Origin: Heliocidaris tuberculata
Lineage: Eukaryota > Echinodermata > Echinoidea > Camarodonta > Echinometridae
Reading direction: 5' to 3'
Length of the DNA: 64,000 bases
Assembly (NCBI GenBank): GCA_025618425.1
Contig: CM046833.1
Span: 33,664,247-33,728,246, forward strand
The notes under the pieces are model-generated. The model saw only the letters and a list, made by a program, of their open reading frames with translations. It made no database searches and was not told the DNA's origin. Each line of letters starts with the position of its first letter. Position 1 is the stretch's first letter. Positions 59,241 to 64,000 of this stretch are shown here, one piece after another. The position numbers were made by a program, and so were the translations under genes.

Positions 59241-59885
59241 CATAATGATAGGCTCCGGCCACATAGCTTGCACACTATATGTGAAGCATAGTATACCACG
59301 GCACATCGGCAGTGTAAAATTGTATTGAAGAAAATGTCCTAAAATGGTATGTACTAAAATGACTTTCTTTGCTATTAACTTGGCTGTTTTGTTTCTTTAT
59401 ATGCAGTATTTGGTATTATAGGAAAGAGCATTTCATGGCCGCCATTTTGGGACCACTCTCAAATTTTTCTGACAATTCCATCGAAGCGTGTGATGCATAA
59501 TAGATTATAGGACAAAATGGCGTCTGAAATGTGACGCTTGACCGATTTTCAAAATCCGGCTTCGAGATTCTCTTCATTTTGCCTCAAAGAATGTGCCTGC
59601 AAAATTTCAAGAAAAATAAAGATCGTTCAGGGGGCCAAAGTTGGGAACCCGATTTGCCCCATAGACAATACGTGCAATGCAAGGGCGGAAACTGTGCAGG
59701 ATCCGTATTATGACCTGACTTTATCGCGATTTACTGAAAATTTTCTGTGAGACCATATACCGTGTTTGGTATCCCTGAGAAGGGAATTTCATTGCGGTCA
59801 TTTTGAGCTGACTGCCATTAGCGCGCCATTTAAAATAAGCATATTATTCAATATGCTGTAATACAGGGTAAATTAAGGTTTTTTG

Positions 59886-60835
59886 GTGATTTCGGAAAAC
59901 GAAGACGTCAGTGCACAACTAGACATGCCAAGGAACATGCATACGAAATTTGAAATGAAATGGACAAGGGGAAAGGACCTAGGCAGAGCTCACAAACACC
60001 CCTTGCAAAAGGAACAAGAAGAAAAAGAAGAAGAAGAAGAAGAAGAAGAAGAAGAAGAAGAAGAAGAAGAAGACAAGGCAATGTCGTAGGACGACATTGC
60101 AAAGAAGAATAAGAATGCAGAACACGAACGAGAACAGATCATTGACTGACGTCAATGCAATAAGAATGCAGAACACGAACGAGAACAGAGCACTGACGTC
60201 ATGACGTCAATACAATAAGAATGCAGAACACGAACGATAACAGAGCATTGACGTTGACGTCAATGCAACTAGAACTGCAATCGTATCAGAACGATGTGCA
60301 TGCATTGACGTCTGTATTTTGTATTTCTTTGAACAGTTAAATAAAGAGCAACTCTATAGCACTTTGTTTGAAGTCTGTAGCATCTAGAATAGTGGAGATA
60401 GGCAGCCGATTTCGGACTTAAATTTACAGTGCGAAGATGGTATTTTTCGTATTATTCTCTTTATTAGAATGTAAAGAGCAACTCTTGGACTATCTACAGG
60501 AATTTGTTAGAAGTCTGTAGGATGTTGGATAGTGGAGATAGGCAAGGAGAACAAAAGGCATGAAAATGGCCCCAAAACGGACAAAATGGCGCCTGGACGG
60601 TCATGCATGAGTGATTTCGGAAAACGAAGACGTCAGTGCACAACTAGACATGCCAAGGAACATGCATACGAAATTTGAAATGAAATGGACAACGGAAAAG
60701 GACCTAGACAGAGCTCCAAAACACCACGTGCAAAACAAATGGCTGCTGATGAACAAGAAGAAGAAGAAGAAGAAGAAGAAGAAGAAGAAGGAGAAGAAGT
60801 AGATGAAGAAGAAGAAGAAGAAGAAGAAGAAGAAG
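59886..60835. repeat. Duplicated block with AAG microsatellites
   Basis: GTGATTTCGGAAAACGAAGA and the following 110 bases occur twice, at about 59886-59998 and 60610-60722, each ending beside an (AAG)n tract (60018-60072 and 60758-60838). Between them GAACACGAACGAGAACAGAG and CATTGACGTC units are repeated several times. The block looks like a duplicated noncoding repeat. Confidence 0.75.
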
Positions 60836-60840
60836 AAGAA

Positions 60841-60910
60841 TGCAGAACACGAACGAGAACAGAGCATTGACGTTATGACGTCAATGCTCTGTTATCGTTC
60901 ATGTTCTGCA
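60841..60910. repeat. 70-bp palindrome rich in TGACGT motifs
   Basis: Arms 60841-60873 and 60878-60910 pair at 31 of 33 positions around a 4-base loop. TGACGTCA (a consensus CRE) and half-sites occur at least six times from 60865 to 60990. A third copy of the arm follows at about 60926-60970. The repeat may bind CREB/ATF-type factors by accident of sequence; no gene start is nearby. Confidence 0.7.
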
Positions 60911-61049
60911 TTCTTATTGCATTGACGTCATGACGTCAATGCTCTGTTCTTGTTCGTGTTCTGCATTCTTATTGCATTGACGTCAATGCAAAGAAGAATT
61001 TTTTTGATGCAGAACATGAACGAGTCCAAGGCAATGTCGAGGACGACAT

Positions 61050-62062
61050 TGCAAAAAAAAAAAAAAAAAAAAAAAAGTAAAAACAAATCTTACGATGGTA
61101 GGGTTTGGGGTAGACCTATATGATTTTATAGTTTCTTATCCATCTCTTCTTTTTAATGAGAACATTTGTGCATCATGACACGCCTTTTTAGATCTGAAAT
61201 ATTCAGGCAATATTTGTGCACCCCCGGGAAACTGCCGAGATGACGCCTTTGTTTTGGTCCCGACAACCCCCCCCCCCCCCCTCTGCCCCCATTCAAAATG
61301 CTCTAAAATATTCAGACAAGGCCCTGTAGACTCATCATTCACAGGTCACCATCTCCCAGCCAGGCATTACCTTACTTCAAACATGGCAACAAGAAAATAC
61401 AGATATTCACAGGAACGTAAAATATCTTGTACATGGACTTTTGTGGGACTTCAACCTTAGATGGTGCATATGTCGGCTAAATCCCATTCAAGTATTCTGG
61501 ATACGCCAATGGATTTTATAACGTCTTCTAACATTACAGGAAATATGGATAAATCGGGTTCGGACAAATGAATTCAATATAAAAGAAAGAGTCAATTTAA
61601 TAAAATTTTACTTATTTAAAGGCGTATATTTTTGGCTTCGGATTCTCATATGGAATTTGACAACCTCCGGTATTTATTCGATAATTAATGTTAAAATGAT
61701 CAGTATTTCACTCCAACGACTGACAAGTATTATGTAATGCGATAACCACTTAAAAATCCGCCCATGGAGGGAAGTTTATCTATATATTGTTGCTCTAATA
61801 CCAAATGAACACTCTCTGATCTCTAGTTGCCCATGCTCTGAGTAATCCCAAATGTGATGATGTCACAAGATTGTTGTCCTTCATTTTGCTGCTTTCTACA
61901 CCCTTTAATTCGGAATTTTATCAAGTCCAATGTGAGCGAACTGTGGCGTATTGCATATAGAAAACTCCCAATTTTCGCGCCTTTATTAGTACTATGATTA
62001 AAATAGTAAAAATTTAACAAAATTCTAGAATTTACCTGAATACTCCTGATTGTAAAGCTTAC
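61050..62062 (-). other. Intron downstream of transmembrane exon
   Basis: An A-run at 61053-61076 and a C-run at 61264-61280 are visible. No exon was recognised. Confidence 0.4.
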
Positions 62063-62128
62063 CTCTTCCATTTCGACGATAACATCTGAAAATTACACCT
62101 ACGGACAGGCATACAACCATGAGTACAG
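62063..62128 (-). CDS. Transmembrane exon, phase 1-1
   Basis: A pyrimidine-rich acceptor (TTTCCTTCTGCTTTATCTGG...TCAAG, ending 62129) and a GTAAGC donor (62057-62062) bound a 66-base exon, phase 1 to phase 1. It encodes VLMVVCLSVGVIF followed by RCYRRNGRG. Joined to the end of the Ig exon (NAAAIVV) by a shared codon, it gives about 20 hydrophobic residues and then a basic stop-transfer cluster, exactly what a type I single-pass membrane protein needs. The match of phases and of the hydrophobic stretch across the 922-base intron strongly supports splicing of these two exons. Confidence 0.75.
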
Positions 62129-62893
62129 CTTGATCAACCAGATAAAGCAGAAGGAAATGCATTTATAAACCATGAAAACATTAATGTGATTCGTATTTAA
62201 GGTACAATTTGTGAAATGCTCCCTTTCATTTATCAGAAAAATTATGAGCTCTATTAGTTCAACATCTACTAATGAAATGAAAAATATGTAACTGACTAAC
62301 ATGACTAATGGGTTTTGGTAAATTTGTAGGCCTATTCATGTTTCATCATTTCATATCCAATAATGAGAAAACGTGATAAATTAAATATTTTTTTCTATTT
62401 AACTTGCTTTTTATACGATACGTAGGTCTGAAGGGTTCATAATGTTCATAAGCTTAAACATTATTGTCCATGCAGAGCAAGGGCAATACGTGATATTCAC
62501 ACTTGTGATTCGTGATAGTTACATGTAAATAAATACATTCATACAAAAGAGGCAGATTCAATCCGCAAATTTAGCTGAAATATAGACATGGTTTGCCTCA
62601 GTAACTATATATATAATATATGAAAAAATGCAAAGAAGATACAGGTATCATTAATACAGAGTTTTGTCATTACCATTATTATCATTATTACTATTTCTAT
62701 TTACAAATCCATTAGTATTGGCAGTATTTTGAACATGTTAAACCTTTCATAATTTAGAATAAAGTTGGTTGACACGAGATATTATGACCATGATCACTGC
62801 ATTTATGCCCTTGATGTTAACGCTATTCATGGTTGATTGTTGCATAGCCTTAACACATCACTTATCTGTAATAATGTTTTATCACTTTTTTTT

Positions 62894-62927
<34 letters not shown>

Positions 62928-63050
62928 TTCTTCTTCTTTCCCCTACAATATATTTATAATAGACTTATGATTATTCTGGAAGTAGGAATAAAAAAAAAAG
63001 TGTTGATGTAATCAGGTAAATGTCCTGGTATAACATGGATAAAAACTTAC
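62129..63050 (-). other. Intron between transmembrane and Ig exons
   Basis: An (AG)n tract is at 62897-62925. No other exon or repeat array was recognised. Confidence 0.5.
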
Positions 63051-63425
63051 GAACAACAATTGCAGCAGCATTAACGTGACTGGGTCTTTGAACATGTGGA
63101 AAATTGTCTTGGACAAAGACCGAAACGGTTCTGTTTCCAACAATACCCGGCAATCTTGAGGCCACGCATTGGTACGGTTCGTCACTACCGATGATAAGAG
63201 TTGTTACAATCTTATTTTTTGTCCCATCTATGTTGTTCCATTCTTCGTATTCAGAGGATACCTCTTTTTCAGATCCGTGCAGGAAGTAGAGCTCGATGTC
63301 CGGATAATATCCCTCCACAAGACAAGTGAGTTTTGATGTTGAGTTAACTGTAAGGGTGCAGGACCCAGGGTGTTCATCTTTCCTCATACATTCTCGGATA
63401 ATTGGAAAAGGTTCATCAGGAGAAG
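63051..63425 (-). CDS. Ig-like extracellular exon, phase 1-1
   Basis: Acceptor ACTAG (63426-63430) and donor GTAAGT (63045-63050) bound a 375-base exon, phase 1 on both sides, as is usual for Ig-domain exons. The peptide starts SPDEPFPIIRECMRKDEHPG and contains SKLTCLVEGYYPDIELYF, then YQCVAS and VSVFVQD. The Cys of LTC and YQC (51 residues between) would form the core disulfide; the GYYPDIE segment is close to the C1-set GFYPxDI motif. The usual core Trp after the first Cys is replaced by an aromatic. Two sequons (NST, NRT) are present. It ends NAAAIVV, the start of the membrane helix. The N-terminal exons, including any signal peptide, must lie beyond 64000. Confidence 0.75.
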
Positions 63426-64000
63426 CTAGTTCAGAATATGGTGAAAAATGATAAATTAAGAGAACAGAGGTATTCAACATGCGTGCATATTACTAAAATC
63501 GTGTTTTTGTTTTTGTTTTTGTTTTTTTGTTTTTTTTAAACTTGATATGGACATTTGGTAATTAGCACCGTGGGACTCGAAAGTTGGACCCCTTAGGGCC
63601 TCAGAGTGACTACTAGACTGTTGATTGATTACGGTCTCGACTATCACGCACACCTCCACTCACTCGCCACAGACACATGCGCCTTATATTGGTAAAGTAT
63701 GCGTATGCAATTAATACACCTCATGTGATCAGTTCTGTACGATAAGCTGACGGCAGAAAACTACGAGTATTAGGATAACACCAGAAAATTAGGAATTCTT
63801 GCCCGAAAACCGAGGATTTTTTGAACGAAAATCACTGCTATATAAATCTCAGGGGGAGGGTGGGCTACAGCCCCCGCCCCCGGCCCCCCTGGGCCTTGGT
63901 CCTAGTCCTAGTCCTATGCAGATGCAGATACTCTAGTATCGGATGATCGGATATCGTACCGGATATCGGGACATCCGCATTTGGAAGTCGCGGTTCCGGA
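63426..64000 (-). other. Upstream intron, no exon seen
   Basis: The acceptor of the Ig exon lies at the left edge. A GTTTTT/T-rich tract is at 63502-63537. The sequence near 63895 repeats TCCTAG three times. No signal-peptide exon was found. Confidence 0.4.

Noticed and set aside
58438..59306. Long poly-Ser and His/Ile-rich reading frames
   Set aside because: They are translations of the GAT microsatellite in several frames, without start context or homology.
59883..60870. Glu-rich plus-strand frames such as LDMPRNMHTKFEMKW followed by poly-Glu
   Set aside because: The block is duplicated with AAG microsatellites and has no splice signals; the shared peptide reflects DNA duplication, not a gene.

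Overview
This is a eukaryotic, intron-rich, transposon-rich segment. I infer a marine invertebrate deuterostome, most likely an echinoderm such as a sea urchin. The reasons are short exons with GT-AG introns, BEL/Pao and Mag-like Gypsy retrotransposons, many palindromic MITEs, long homopolymer G/C tracts, and exons encoding death-fold and immunoglobulin domains. No bacterial-style operons, rRNA, tRNA or CRISPR arrays were seen. The species cannot be fixed from sequence alone.

The main host gene content is a chain of minus-strand exons read from right to left. An Ig-like exon (63051-63425) and a transmembrane exon (62063-62128) are followed by a death-domain-like exon (55701-55967) and possibly a linker exon (55302-55408). 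Far downstream come five internal exons: 12283-12579, 11504-11785, 10266-10538, 9933-10163 and 9495-9779. Four of these are death-domain-like and one is UPA-like. A terminal exon with stop lies at 1077-1522. Nearly all internal exons are flanked by phase-1 introns on both sides, so they can be skipped or shuffled without frameshift. Read as one gene, this is a single-pass surface receptor with an intracellular array of about six death folds. The 43 kb gap between 55.3 and 12.6 kb may instead hide a boundary between two neighbouring genes. The true N terminus lies beyond the right edge.

The large gap is filled by nested mobile elements: a decayed BEL/Pao element (about 17313-22837) inserted in one arm of a multi-kb palindromic repeat, a Gypsy element (36572-40590 and flank), hAT-type MITEs with 8-bp target duplications, LINE fragments, and several elements whose ends are inverted minisatellite arrays. 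One 10.8 kb element (41979-52804) with CACTGCAAAAAC inverted ends carries a spliced plus-strand gene fragment. Its exons are 47850-48002, 48787-48926 and 49682-49843. The protein looks like the second half of a CIDE-N domain followed by a helical domain known from SAMD3-like uncharacterised proteins. No transposase was recognised inside it, so it may be a gene-capturing transposon.

By region: 1-1.5 kb terminal exon and flank; 1.5-9.5 kb intron with transposons; 9.5-12.6 kb death-domain exon cluster; 12.6-17.3 kb repeats; 17.3-22.8 kb BEL; 22.8-34.3 kb repeats and MITEs; 34.4-35.4 kb a possible small plus-strand gene start; 36.1-40.8 kb Gypsy; 41.4-54.9 kb nested transposons with the captured gene; 55.3-56 kb exons; 56-62 kb intron with simple repeats and MITEs; 62-63.4 kb transmembrane and Ig exons; 63.4-64 kb upstream intron.
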